NCBI RefSeq assembly: GCF_014692525.1
Contig: NZ_JACNYL010000003.1
Coordinates: forward strand, 744,001-808,000
DNA: 64,000 bases
Direction of reading: 5' to 3'
Source of the DNA: Sphingobacterium chuzhouense
GTDB taxonomy: Bacteria > Bacteroidota > Bacteroidia > Sphingobacteriales > Sphingobacteriaceae
Shown here: piece by piece, positions 7,601-16,038 of the stretch
How the letters are laid out: each line of letters opens with the position of its first letter
How positions within the stretch are numbered: position 1 is the first letter of the stretch
Translations under genes and position numbers: made by a program
Notes under the pieces: generated by a model
Seen by the model: the letters and a program-made list of their open reading frames with translations, nothing else
Database searches by the model: none
Told to the model about the DNA's origin: nothing

Positions 7601-8044
7601 GTGGCAAAAACAAAGACTACTTATACAGGTACCTATGTCATGGATTTTGTAAACTCATACGTTGACAACGAACAGAAAAAAGCCGACAGTATCCGTTTAA
7701 TAGAACTCATGCAGGAATGGTCTGGCTTTGAACCCAAAATGTGGGGACCGACTATTATCGGGTTTGGCAATTACCATTACAAGTATGCGAGTGGACACGA
7801 AGGCGACGCACCTATTCTTGGATTTTCACCACGAAAAGCAGCGTTTTCGTTATATGTTTTCTCGGAGACAGAGAGGAGTAAACTATTGTTAGCCGACCTG
7901 GGTAAATTCAAAATGGGCAAAGCCTGCATTTATATAAAGAAACTTGCGGACATCAACATCTCAACGTTGCACGAGCTATGCAAAGAATCCGTAAGTTATA
8001 TTAACGAACACCACGAATGTGCCTGCAAGGGGAAAAACCTGTAA
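7601..8044 (+). CDS. DUF1801 family protein
   Basis: 147-residue protein with the DUF1801 (YdhG-like) fold: DSIRLIELMQEWSGFEPKMWG, IIGFGNYHYKYASGHEGD, GFSPRKAAFSLYVF, and the C-terminal LGKFKMGKACIYIKKLADIN. The start codon is GTG at 7601; no ATG precedes the conserved region. The biochemical role is unknown. It is the last gene of the DUF4199-DUF2200-DUF1801 group. About 140 bases after its stop lies the first of three hairpin scars (8186-8275). Confidence 0.9.
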   Translation: MAKTKTTYTGTYVMDFVNSYVDNEQKKADSIRLIELMQEWSGFEPKMWGPTIIGFGNYHYKYASGHEGDAPILGFSPRKAAFSLYVFSETERSKLLLADLGKFKMGKACIYIKKLADINISTLHELCKESVSYINEHHECACKGKNL

Positions 8045-8185
8045 ATCAAACTGTTTATCAAGTAAAAATGATATGACTATCAAAACCAATAGGAAGAATC
8101 TTTTGATAATACATTATTTGCTTTTTACAACTATCAAGGTAATAATTTTTTGTAAGCAAGTCAAATGCTGTAAATCTTCCTTACG

Positions 8186-8275
8186 AATAGATTTCTGGAG
8201 TTCGACTCCCAATTGTAACAACAAAAGTCAATCTTTCGATTGAACTTTTGTTTGTGAACCGATTGGTACGAAATT
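8186..8275. other. tRNA-3'-end-like hairpin scar 1
   Basis: This non-coding stretch contains GGAGTTCGACTCC (like a tRNA T-arm on the plus strand), then a hairpin with CAAAAGT-CAATC (8222-8233) pairing to GATTG-A-ACTTTTG (8238-8250), then TTTGTGAACCGATTGGTACG with AAATTCGACC. The latter aligns with TTTGTGATCCCATTGATACG at 16651 and with the start of TTTGTGATCCCGCTGGGATT at the 3' end of the intact tRNA-Lys (28740). It looks like a decayed attachment or recombination scar. The remaining bases between 8045 and 8350 hold no gene I can support. Confidence 0.5.
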
Positions 8276-8350
8276 CGACCTCTTTTTACTTACTTCCCGT
8301 CCAAAACTCTTCGCGGCACAACTTCCCTTTCAAGTTTTTTCATCAGTTAA

Positions 8351-9154
8351 TTATACCGTATAGTATGAGGAATTAAGATTGACATTAGACTTTTCGGCTT
8401 TTTCTATCACTCTAAAATCTGTCAGTAATAATGGTTTGCCTTTCTTTACACAAACATCTTGCTCAAAATGTACAGACGGTTTGCCATCCTCTGTATATAT
8501 CGTCCATTCGTCATCTCCTGTAAAAACCCTCGCCGTACCTAAATTAATCATCGGCTCAATAGCAAGTACCAAGTTTTCCTTTAACAATTTACCTTGCCCT
8601 CTACGTCCGAAGTTTGGCACATTTGGTTCTTCGTGCAGGTTTCTTCCCAATCCATGCCCCACTAGGTCTTTGACAATCCCATACCCATATCGCTGCACAT
8701 GAGACTGGATAGCAAAACTTATATCGCCAACCCTGTTGCCGTGTACAGCTTGTTCAATGCCTTTTGCGAGGGAGCCCTTGGTAACTTTTACAAGTCTCAG
8801 CACTTCTTCAGAAACTTCGCCTATAATAAAGGTGTAGGCTTGGTCTCCGTGAAATCCATTTTTATAAGCCCCAACATCCAATGTTACAATATCTCCATCG
8901 GTTAAAGGCTTTTTATTTGGCAAGCCATGTACAACAGCATTATTGACCGATATACAGATATGAAAAGGAAAACCATCAAAGTCATGGAATGATGGTGTTG
9001 CTCCGTGGTCTCGGATAAATTCATTTGCATACTTGTCCAATTCCAAAGTGGTAATTCCCGGTTTTATTATCGTGGCTAGGAAAGCCAATGTTGTACTAAC
9101 CAACATTGTGCTCTGTGCCATCAATTCAATTTCTTCTTCTGTTTTACAATACAT
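8351..9154 (-). CDS. map: Methionine aminopeptidase, type I
   Basis: 267-residue type I methionine aminopeptidase, which removes the initiator Met from nascent proteins. All five metal ligands are present: Asp93 (TLDVGAYKNG), Asp104 (FHGDQAYT), His167 (LVGHGLGRNLHEEP), Glu200 (AIEPM) and Glu231 (VHFEQDV); His76 of VVHGLP is also kept. The segment SVNNAVVHG has Asn where the housekeeping enzymes usually have Glu (SVNEEVVHG). Its setting next to nhaA, away from the ribosomal protein cluster where the essential map copy usually lies, suggests an accessory paralogue (inference). It is followed downstream by scar 1 and preceded by nhaA on the same strand, 13 bases away. Confidence 0.93.
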   Translation of the reverse strand: MYCKTEEEIELMAQSTMLVSTTLAFLATIIKPGITTLELDKYANEFIRDHGATPSFHDFDGFPFHICISVNNAVVHGLPNKKPLTDGDIVTLDVGAYKNGFHGDQAYTFIIGEVSEEVLRLVKVTKGSLAKGIEQAVHGNRVGDISFAIQSHVQRYGYGIVKDLVGHGLGRNLHEEPNVPNFGRRGQGKLLKENLVLAIEPMINLGTARVFTGDDEWTIYTEDGKPSVHFEQDVCVKKGKPLLLTDFRVIEKAEKSNVNLNSSYYTV

Positions 9155-9167
9155 CGTTATTATTATT

Positions 9168-10322
9168 TTAGTTGATTTTTGACCTATTTAATAAAATGTA
9201 ACCTATTATTCCTGAAAGCAAGGAGGCTATCAATATGGAAAATTTCGCTTCTGCTATAAATTGATGATCTGTGAATGACAGTAAGGAAATAAAAATAGCC
9301 ATTGTGAAACCCACACCTGCCAATGCGCCGACTCCAATTATATGTTTCCAATTAGCATCTGCCGGAAGCTGTGCGATATTAAGTCTTATGGCTAATTTGG
9401 ATATTAGAAATATACCCAACGGTTTACCTAAACAGAGCCCCAAAATAATTCCAATTCCCAAAGGAGAAATTAATCCATCCAACATGGATGCTTCAAAGCG
9501 GATGTTGGTATTTGCGAGTGCGAAAATGGGAACAATAATGAAATTTACAGGGTTAACCAAAACGTGTTCCAACCGTAACAAAGGAGAGCCATCACTCTTT
9601 TTAGCTTTCGCCGGAATGGTCATTGCTGTAAGAACACCAGCTATGGTAGCATGAATGCCTGAATGGTGAACGAAGTACCAAATGAATAGACTGGGTATTA
9701 AATAGAATGCAAGGGAGCATATGCCTATTTTATTGAAGATAAACAATAGAAGCAAGATTCCTCCTGCATAGGCAAGGTACATGGTATGTAATTCCGTCGA
9801 ATAAAATATGGCAATTACCAAAATTGCTATAAGGTCATCTACGATTGCCAACGCTGATAGCAAAATCTTTAGAGATAAAGGAACTTTATTGCCCAACATG
9901 GCAAGAATTGCGAGTGCAAAAGCAATGTCGGTAGCCATTGGAATACCCCATCCACTACTTGTGACATTATCCTTATTTATGATAAGGTATATCAATGCAG
10001 GAACGATTGCTCCGCCAATGGCACATAGAATAGGCAATGATGCTTGTCGTGGGGTGGAAAGACCTCCGTTTAACACTTCTCGTTTGATCTCCAAACCGAC
10101 CAATAAGAAAAATATCGCCATCAACCCGTCATTAATCCAAAGTGCTACCGAGTATTTTAAATGGATCTTTGGAGTTTCAAATCCGAGTGGATAATTTAAA
10201 AGTCTGTCAAAAGACGAACCAAGAAATGAATTTGCAATACCTAAAGAAATTAGAACACAAATAAAAAGCAAAATTCCTCCGATGGACGGGGATTGGAAAA
10301 TTTTTTCTAAAGTTTTACGCAT
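9168..10322 (-). CDS. nhaA: Na+/H+ antiporter NhaA
   Basis: 384-residue NhaA-type sodium/proton antiporter of the inner membrane. The ATG at 10322 gives MRKTLEKIFQSPSIGGILL, the usual NhaA start; a TTG nine codons upstream is less likely. Conserved motifs include LLVGLEIKREVLNGGLS, the Asp of MATDIAFALAIL and the paired Asp of ALAIVDDLIAILVIAIFYS, the ion-binding site in Escherichia coli NhaA. The C-terminal GVGALAGVGFTMAIFIS is also typical. About a dozen membrane helices are visible. It lies upstream of map on the same strand and is divergent from an AraC-type regulator, sharing about 110 bases of promoter DNA with it. Confidence 0.95.
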   Translation of the reverse strand: MRKTLEKIFQSPSIGGILLFICVLISLGIANSFLGSSFDRLLNYPLGFETPKIHLKYSVALWINDGLMAIFFLLVGLEIKREVLNGGLSTPRQASLPILCAIGGAIVPALIYLIINKDNVTSSGWGIPMATDIAFALAILAMLGNKVPLSLKILLSALAIVDDLIAILVIAIFYSTELHTMYLAYAGGILLLLFIFNKIGICSLAFYLIPSLFIWYFVHHSGIHATIAGVLTAMTIPAKAKKSDGSPLLRLEHVLVNPVNFIIVPIFALANTNIRFEASMLDGLISPLGIGIILGLCLGKPLGIFLISKLAIRLNIAQLPADANWKHIIGVGALAGVGFTMAIFISLLSFTDHQFIAEAKFSILIASLLSGIIGYILLNRSKIN

Positions 10323-10436
10323 GACGTTACGATAAATCAACTGAAACAAAATTATCCATACTAGAAAGACCCTAAAAGTAAAAATCGGACATTAAAGACT
10401 GTTAAGTGCGTTTTATTTTGTATATTGTATCTTGAT

Positions 10437-11279
10437 ATGCCAATAAATTTTTTACAAAAGATTAAATTATCTGTATCTCCTAAACCAAAATCGGTTAAGG
10501 GGCAGGACATATTGTATAAGCAACTGAACAACGAGCATATATTAGACGTGTACATGTTTCCTTGTAAGGATTTAAAATCTAATCAACCTTTGTTTAATGA
10601 CGGTCTACCATCAGTAATTTTTATGCCTCGAAAATCCGACACGGTCCATTTAAGAAACAAGGGAGAAACGATAAAATTCAATTCCGCTTGGGTATGCTGT
10701 GGAGTAATTAAAAACACATATTGGGAAGTTCCCAAAGATCTTGAATATATATTGGTTCTACGTTTCAAACCATCTTCTTTTTATTCATTATTTAATGTTA
10801 GCCCAACGGTTTTCCATTCCAACCCAATATGTAATTTGGAAGATATTGTAAGCGAAAATTGGATGCAGGTGTTTGATAAAATGTACGAAAAGAAAACAAT
10901 AGCCGAAAAAATTTCCTTTTTGGACAAAACTCTTTCTTCATTTCAAACCAACGATTGTTTTCCCCATATATTAAGCGAGGCTATTGAATATATCGAAGAC
11001 AAAAAAGGGAATACTACTGTTTCAGATGTTCTTAATCAGTTGGGCACAAGGGTCAATTCAAAATGGCTACATAGGAATTTTGTAAAATATATCGGGATTT
11101 CCCCAAAAAGATATATTTCACTCCAACGATTTATTTATACCTATGGACAGTATGAGAAAGGAAAATCAGAAGGTTTGTTTGATGTAGCGTTGCTTTCGGG
11201 GTATTATGACTACAATCATTTCTTTAAAGATTTCAAAAGGTATATTGGTATAGCACCGTCTCAATATGCTTGGGAATAA
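10437..11279 (+). CDS. AraC-family transcriptional regulator
   Basis: 280-residue regulator with an N-terminal cupin-like sensing domain (LPSVIFMPRKSDTVHLRN, then FNSAWVCCGVIKNTYW) and a C-terminal AraC DNA-binding domain of two helix-turn-helix units. The second unit is clear: FDVALLSGYYDYNHFFKDFK, then RYIGIAPSQY. The first lies in TVSDVLNQLGTRVNSKWLHR and ISPKRYISLQRF. I chose the ATG at 10437; a TTG four codons upstream is possible. It is divergent from nhaA, so it may control nhaA-map or the LytS/LytTR genes that follow (inference). Confidence 0.88.
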   Translation: MPINFLQKIKLSVSPKPKSVKGQDILYKQLNNEHILDVYMFPCKDLKSNQPLFNDGLPSVIFMPRKSDTVHLRNKGETIKFNSAWVCCGVIKNTYWEVPKDLEYILVLRFKPSSFYSLFNVSPTVFHSNPICNLEDIVSENWMQVFDKMYEKKTIAEKISFLDKTLSSFQTNDCFPHILSEAIEYIEDKKGNTTVSDVLNQLGTRVNSKWLHRNFVKYIGISPKRYISLQRFIYTYGQYEKGKSEGLFDVALLSGYYDYNHFFKDFKRYIGIAPSQYAWE

Positions 11280-11280
11280 C

Positions 11281-11322
11281 CCCGACTTCGAAGGGTGTCA
11301 TTATAACCTGTAAAGGCAAGTA
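11281..11322. repeat. Dispersed 42-base repeat, copy A
   Basis: This stretch matches 15758-15799 at 36 of 42 positions in the same orientation. The last 16 bases (ACCTGTAAAGGCAAGT plus A) are identical apart from flanking. It directly follows the stop of the AraC-type gene and precedes the LytS kinase. No coding frame explains the match. Confidence 0.7.
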
Positions 11323-11453
11323 TTGAAAGATAGTCTACATTTCAAATACTGCACAAAATACTACATTTACTAATTCAAACACTGCCGTTGCTGTCTTATG
11401 GTTTTTGTTTTGCTATTATTGTGGCAAGTTTGATGAAAATTAAACCCAATACC

Positions 11454-13091
11454 ATGAAAAAGATCATCTTTACATTTCTTAGCTTCATTATCACACTATC
11501 GACAGTACATGCACAAAAAGGCATCAATTTCTATATCTCCTACAGTGCCGGAGGAAGATTAACCATGCATGTAGATAGCGCAGCAAACAATGTCTATTAT
11601 GGCAATAAATTTCCCAATCAACCCAACACCTCTTTTAATTATTTGCCGGAAGTCAACCATGTAAGTGTTCAAATGTATTTTCAAAAGACAGAGAATCCGC
11701 AGAACTATCGGTACACCATTTTGGCCGATGATGAACCGATAGTGGTAAACAAGCCGATCAATAAAGAGGGACTAAAAGATGTCATCAAGAAAGATGATGA
11801 ATGGAAAGACGAAGTACTCGATTCCATAACATTGGGTGTCTTCCCTATAAAAGGCAAAACCATTACAATACTAACTTATGACATCCAAAGACCACAAGAT
11901 GTTTACAAAAATGTATTTTACGGGAAGCCTATTCCGAGACCAAAAATTGAAATCATAGCAAAGCGTTTCGCAACTGAAAAAGGCGCTGACTACAGTCGTA
12001 TAATACGACCAAAAGAAAGAATAGATCTCTCTTTCACTGAAAAAGACGACGAACTAACTATTATAAAAGACAGGTCATATATTGACTATATCTACTCCAC
12101 CTCCATAAAAGACAAGAAATCAGATAAAATAATCTTTGAATCCACTTCATGGCTATATGGCGGCTACCTTAATGAAGAAGGTAATAAGTATTTACCTTAT
12201 GTAAAGATCGACAAAAGCATTTTCAAAAAATCGGGAGATTATGAAATTATCATTCAGCCATTGATTCGATGGGATATATCCCTTGATGGTATTTTAGATT
12301 ATGATATTTCACCACAAGAAATAGAAAAATATACAGCCAGATATACGCTCGCTATCACTTTAGATCAAGAAAGTTATACCAAAAAAGAAGCTTTTACATA
12401 TACGTTTATCGTAACACTTTTTATTGGATTGATCTTTCTTATTATCCTTTACTTTACCAAAAAAAGAAACAAGAAAAAGCTGGCGGAACAAGAGCAGCAA
12501 AAAAACACCGCAAAGCTTCAGCTTAACTCCATTCGTTCCCAATTAAACCCTCATTTTCTGTTCAATGCACTCTCTGGTATCCAAAATCTGATGAATAAGA
12601 ACGAAATAGAAAATGCCAATAAATACCTTTCTACATTTGCTCGGTTAACGCGCAACGTACTTGATGATAAAGAACTTATCAGTTTGTCACAAGAAAAAAA
12701 CTTATTGGACGATTACCTACAAATGGAGCAATTGCGGTTTGGCTTTCAGTACGAAATCCATCATTCCGAAGACTTGGATTTGGCTAACATACCAAGTATG
12801 CTGTTGCAACCTTTTGTAGAAAATGCGGTGAAACACGGCATATCGCAACAAGCTACTGCTGGAAAAATCAGGATTGAATTTATCAAGCAAGCAAATGATT
12901 TGGTGTTGACGGTTACCGATAATGGCAATGGATTTGACACGGAAAAAAAGCACCAAGGTTTAGGTCTTCAATTAAGTAACAGTAGAATAGCGCTGTTAAA
13001 TAGTATTTATAAAGAAAATCGCTTTATCTTAGCTATACAATCAACTACTGACGGCACTAAAATAGGCTTGACATTAACGGATTGGTTATAA
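11454..13091 (+). CDS. LytS-like sensor histidine kinase
   Basis: 545-residue membrane sensor kinase of the PF06580 (LytS/YehU) type. The ATG at 11454 gives a signal peptide, MKKIIFTFLSFIITLSTVHAQ; starts up to 22 codons upstream are possible. A periplasmic beta-rich sensing region of about 290 residues is followed by one membrane helix (FIVTLFIGLIFLIILYF) and a coiled linker. The kinase core has LNPHFLFNALSGIQNLM with the phospho-accepting His, the N-box LQPFVENAVKHG and the G-box TDNGNGFDTEKKHQGLGLQL. It ends one base before its LytTR response regulator. Bases 11551-11572 recur at 17854-17875. Confidence 0.9.
   Translation: MKKIIFTFLSFIITLSTVHAQKGINFYISYSAGGRLTMHVDSAANNVYYGNKFPNQPNTSFNYLPEVNHVSVQMYFQKTENPQNYRYTILADDEPIVVNKPINKEGLKDVIKKDDEWKDEVLDSITLGVFPIKGKTITILTYDIQRPQDVYKNVFYGKPIPRPKIEIIAKRFATEKGADYSRIIRPKERIDLSFTEKDDELTIIKDRSYIDYIYSTSIKDKKSDKIIFESTSWLYGGYLNEEGNKYLPYVKIDKSIFKKSGDYEIIIQPLIRWDISLDGILDYDISPQEIEKYTARYTLAITLDQESYTKKEAFTYTFIVTLFIGLIFLIILYFTKKRNKKKLAEQEQQKNTAKLQLNSIRSQLNPHFLFNALSGIQNLMNKNEIENANKYLSTFARLTRNVLDDKELISLSQEKNLLDDYLQMEQLRFGFQYEIHHSEDLDLANIPSMLLQPFVENAVKHGISQQATAGKIRIEFIKQANDLVLTVTDNGNGFDTEKKHQGLGLQLSNSRIALLNSIYKENRFILAIQSTTDGTKIGLTLTDWL
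11551..11572. repeat. 22-base exact repeat, copy A (inside the kinase gene)
   Basis: Contains GAAGATTAACCATGCATG; the whole 22-base block is identical to 17854-17875, and three more bases match after one mismatch. Here it encodes part of the kinase sensor domain (GRLTMH). Confidence 0.8.
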
Positions 13092-13092
13092 T

Positions 13093-13842
13093 ATGATGAG
13101 AGCAGTTTTAATAGATGACGAAATTTCCAACGTAGAAAACCTACGGACTTTGCTGGAAAAGCACAGTCCGCAGGTAACTATAATCGCAACGGCGCAAAAT
13201 GTAAGTGATGCCGTTGATGCTATTGAAAAACATTTGCCTAATTTGGTGTTTCTGGATATTCAAATGGGCGATAAAACAGGCTTTGATGTACTAAAACTGT
13301 TGCCATCACGTAATTTCGAAGTTATCTTTGTTACCGCTTACGACCAATATGGAATACAAGCAGTGAAATTTGCCGCTTTAGATTATCTTCTAAAACCTAT
13401 CGATATTGAAGAATTGATGCATGCGGTAAATAAAGCCGAGCATAAATTGGCCACACAAACGCAAACCTCGCAGCTCGATTTTTTACTGCAACAGCTAAAA
13501 AAGTCGGAAACGAACTTGAGCAAGATTGCCCTACAGATGCAAGGCGAAATAAGGTATGTTGCTTTATCAGAAATCATACGTTGTGAAGCAGACAATACGT
13601 ATACTCACTTCTTTCTTTCGAGTGGTGAAAAAATATTGGTTTCTAAATCACTTAAAGAATATGCAGATTTACTGCACCCCAACGGATTTTTAAGAACACA
13701 CCAAAGCCACTTGGTAAATCCAAAATACGTGAAAAGCTGGTTAAGAGAAGACGGCGGTATTCTACTCTTACTATCTGGTGAAAAAATTCCCATTTCTAAG
13801 CCTAACAAGGATAATGTAAAACAAGCCTTACAGCAGTTCTAA
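13093..13842 (+). CDS. LytTR-family response regulator
   Basis: 249-residue response regulator. The receiver domain holds the acidic pocket (LIDDE), the phospho-acceptor Asp55 in LVFLDIQMGDKTGF, the Thr of EVIFVTAYD and the Lys of DYLLKPIDIEE. The C-terminal LytTR DNA-binding domain (about residues 150-249) contains EIIRCEADNTYTHFFLSSGE, the FLRTHQSHLVNPKYVKSW core and GEKIPISKPNKDNVK. It begins one base after the stop of the LytS-type kinase, so the two form a cognate two-component pair. No target can be named from sequence; such pairs often control cell-envelope genes. Confidence 0.93.
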   Translation: MMRAVLIDDEISNVENLRTLLEKHSPQVTIIATAQNVSDAVDAIEKHLPNLVFLDIQMGDKTGFDVLKLLPSRNFEVIFVTAYDQYGIQAVKFAALDYLLKPIDIEELMHAVNKAEHKLATQTQTSQLDFLLQQLKKSETNLSKIALQMQGEIRYVALSEIIRCEADNTYTHFFLSSGEKILVSKSLKEYADLLHPNGFLRTHQSHLVNPKYVKSWLREDGGILLLLSGEKIPISKPNKDNVKQALQQF

Positions 13843-13905
13843 TTAACTTATTGATAGAAGTGTCGAGTTTAAACAGTGTTTAACCTTTAGAGTGATTACT
13901 ATTCC

Positions 13906-15153
13906 TTATTTTTTGATTTCTAATAGTCTGCCAATTTCTTGTTTCAGTGTTTTTTGTTCTATCTTGGATTGGGTCAGATTAATCGCCTTGGTATAATGTT
14001 GGATTGCAGTATTGATGTCTATACTGGAATACAGGTAGCCCAGTAATTCATGGTAATAGTTGCTCTCCAAAAGAGTTAGTTTTTCCACTTCCGTGATTGC
14101 TGTTTCGTTTCCATATACTTTGGAGAAAGCAAAGACTCTGTTTAGGGCAGTAATAGGCGAATATGCAATAAGTATAAGTCGATTATACAATTGCAGGATA
14201 TTTTCCCATTTATTATCTTTAATTGGGGTGGTATGCCAATAGGCTATCCCTGCCTCTAAGTGATACTTTGATATTTCTTTACCATTGCAGGCATTGACTA
14301 AATAATAATTTCCCCTGTCGATAAGTGTCTTGTCCCAAAGGCTCTTGTCCTGTTTGTCAAAAAGGATGGCTTCGCCGTTTACGCCTGTCCTTGCATCCAG
14401 TCTTGAACTTTGAAAACACATCAAGGCGAGCAAGGCGTTTACTTGGGGTGTATTGGTCAACTGGCTTTCAGTCAAGACCAGTGTTAATCTGAGGGCTTCG
14501 GAGCAAAGCTCTTTTCTGATTAACTGACTATTGGTTCTGGAAAAATAGCCCTCATTGAAAAGTAAGTATAATGTTTTTAAGACAGTGTCCAACCTTGTTT
14601 TTATATCCGTTTCTGTTAAGCCGTTAATTTGAAAATTGTCATTCCGCAAATTGTTCCTTGCCCTTTGCAATCGTTTTTTTATAGTTTCTCTATTTGTCAA
14701 AAAAGCATTAGCGATTTCTTCGACACTAAAGCCACATAAGATTTGAAGTGCCAATGAGATTTGGGCTTCTATTGAATTGGTAGGACTAGACACGGCAAAA
14801 ATCATGGCTAACTGACTATCTGCTATGATTTGGTTATTAAACTCCAAATCCTTTTCTATTTCAATTTCATTGGGCGTCAAGGCATCCTTAACTTTGTTTT
14901 CAAAAACAGACTTGCGTTTGAAATAGTCCTTTATTTTGTTTCTGGCTACCGTATATAGCCAGGCTGTTGGATGATCGGGTACACCATGGATAGCCCAATG
15001 TTCCGATGCTTTCAAAAATGTATCACTGGCAATATCTTCTGCAACCTCGATATGTACCAAGCCAAAATGACGGCAAAGTACAGCCGTCATCTTGGCATAT
15101 TCTTGTCGGAATAAATGCGGTAAAAGTTCCTTATGTGATTTTGAACTAATCAC
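13906..15153 (-). CDS. ECF42-type RNA polymerase sigma factor
   Basis: 415-residue alternative sigma factor. Region 2 is in EDIASDTFLKASEHWAIHG and PTAWLYTVARNKIKDYFKR; region 4 is in LQILCGFSVEEIANAFLTNR and ETIKKRLQRARNNLR. A C-terminal extension of over 200 residues (LYLLFNEGYFSRTNSQLIR, then helical repeats ending in HYTKAINLTQSKIEQKT) is the DUF6596/TPR-like region that defines the ECF42 group. The start overlaps the stop of the YCII gene by eight bases. ECF42 factors are characteristically linked to DGPF/YCII proteins, as here. No anti-sigma factor is seen, in line with regulation through the C-terminal extension. Confidence 0.92.
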   Translation of the reverse strand: MISSKSHKELLPHLFRQEYAKMTAVLCRHFGLVHIEVAEDIASDTFLKASEHWAIHGVPDHPTAWLYTVARNKIKDYFKRKSVFENKVKDALTPNEIEIEKDLEFNNQIIADSQLAMIFAVSSPTNSIEAQISLALQILCGFSVEEIANAFLTNRETIKKRLQRARNNLRNDNFQINGLTETDIKTRLDTVLKTLYLLFNEGYFSRTNSQLIRKELCSEALRLTLVLTESQLTNTPQVNALLALMCFQSSRLDARTGVNGEAILFDKQDKSLWDKTLIDRGNYYLVNACNGKEISKYHLEAGIAYWHTTPIKDNKWENILQLYNRLILIAYSPITALNRVFAFSKVYGNETAITEVEKLTLLESNYYHELLGYLYSSIDINTAIQHYTKAINLTQSKIEQKTLKQEIGRLLEIKK

Positions 15154-15514
15154 GTTGTAAAACTTCTCTCACTTCAATACTACCACCTACTTGGTCAAAA
15201 ATAGGATTGGCTTTTGCCATTTCTACGGCTTCATCAATGGTATCAGCTTTTACGACGATGTAACCACTGATAAACTCCTTGATTTCGGTATAAGCACCGT
15301 CCGTTATGACATTGTTAGACTGAATGGTTCTTGCGTTAGCTGCAAATGGAAGAAGTGTATTGCCTTTGTCTGCTAATTTGTTTTGCGAGGCAATACCAGC
15401 TAACCAATTCATCCTTTCCTGCATTTGCTCAGGTGATGGTTTGAAATCTGAAATGTCCTTTAGTCTGAAAATTAATGCAAATTCTTTCACTGTCTTAAAT
15501 TTTAAATTAAACAT
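15146..15514 (-). CDS. YCII (DGPF)-domain protein, ECF42 partner
   Basis: 122-residue protein of the YCII/DGPF family: KEFALIFRLKDISDFKPSPE, LADKGNTLLPFAANARTIQS, NVITDGAYTEIKEFISGYIV and a final GGSIEVREVLQRD. The family adopts a ferredoxin-like fold; its biochemical role in ECF42 modules is not settled. Its 3' end overlaps the sigma-factor start by eight bases, so the two are translationally coupled. The variant TDGAY replaces the eponymous DGPF. A decayed DUF1348 gene ends three bases before its ATG. Confidence 0.9.
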   Translation of the reverse strand: MFNLKFKTVKEFALIFRLKDISDFKPSPEQMQERMNWLAGIASQNKLADKGNTLLPFAANARTIQSNNVITDGAYTEIKEFISGYIVVKADTIDEAVEMAKANPIFDQVGGSIEVREVLQRD

Positions 15515-15517
15515 ACC

Positions 15518-15728
15518 TTAATGACGACCGAGTTTACGGAATGGGGACAGGTGTAATCCAATTTCTTCCCGAACATTGATAAACAGCTCTCGTTTCGCCA
15601 CTCACTGTCAATTGTATAAGCCAGTGATACCTTTTCGGGATTTTGCTATTCCAAGCATCTTCCGCCATTTGGTTTTTTTGTTTTGCTGTCTCCAAAGTAA
15701 ATAGAGGTAAAGGGAGTTTCTGTTCCAT
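15518..15728 (-). pseudogene. DUF1348 gene remnant (N-terminal part, frameshifted)
   Basis: DUF1348 (NTF2-fold) homology is spread over three reading frames. Frame one from the ATG at 15728 gives LPLPLFTLETAKQKNQMAED and AWNSKIPKR. Frame two continues with VSLAYTIDSEWRNE. Frame three gives ELFINVREEI, after which similarity stops. Family members normally read ...DPEKVALAYTxDSxWRN..., so this is one gene broken by at least two frameshifts and missing its C-terminal two thirds. A separate C-terminal DUF1348 fragment lies at 28072-28176 on the same strand. Confidence 0.8.
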
Positions 15729-15757
15729 AGTTTTAAGACTTAAAATTACAATAAAAA

Positions 15758-15799
15758 CCGGACTTCGCAGGGTGTTGATATCACCTGTAAAGGCAAGTA
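15758..15799. repeat. Dispersed 42-base repeat, copy B
   Basis: Matches 11281-11322 at 36 of 42 positions, same orientation, with the final ACCTGTAAAGGCAAGT-type block identical. It lies just upstream of the decayed DUF1348 gene and outside any gene. Confidence 0.7.
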
Positions 15800-16001
15800 G
15801 TTTTGATGCACGGAATGTTTCGAATGCATCAAAACATAACTTGCTCTGTTTAGGTGAACAGAAAGTTCTGAGTTTTTAGACGGCGTCAGCCGAAACGGCC
15901 AATTTTATTGACGAAGCAATAAAATGACAGTTCACTTCCAAGAGGTTATGGCGTACAGCCAAAATCATACGTTTTGCTAGGGAGAATAAAAGAATATATA
16001 G

Positions 16002-16009
16002 TACCTTTG
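16002..16009 (+). promoter_or_regulatory. -7 box of the OmpA-family lipoprotein gene
   Basis: TACCTTTG matches the Bacteroidetes TAnnTTTG box. It would place transcription start near 16016, giving a leader of about 23 bases before the ATG at 16039. A TTTG at 15973 is somewhat too far upstream to be a convincing -33 box. Confidence 0.5.
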
Positions 16010-16038
16010 GGGTATACACGTTAATAAAGGAACATACT

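Noticed and set aside
8222..8250. CRISPR-like or integron attC-like reading of the hairpin scars
   Set aside because: There are only three dissimilar copies many kilobases apart, with no spacers, cas genes or integron integrase.
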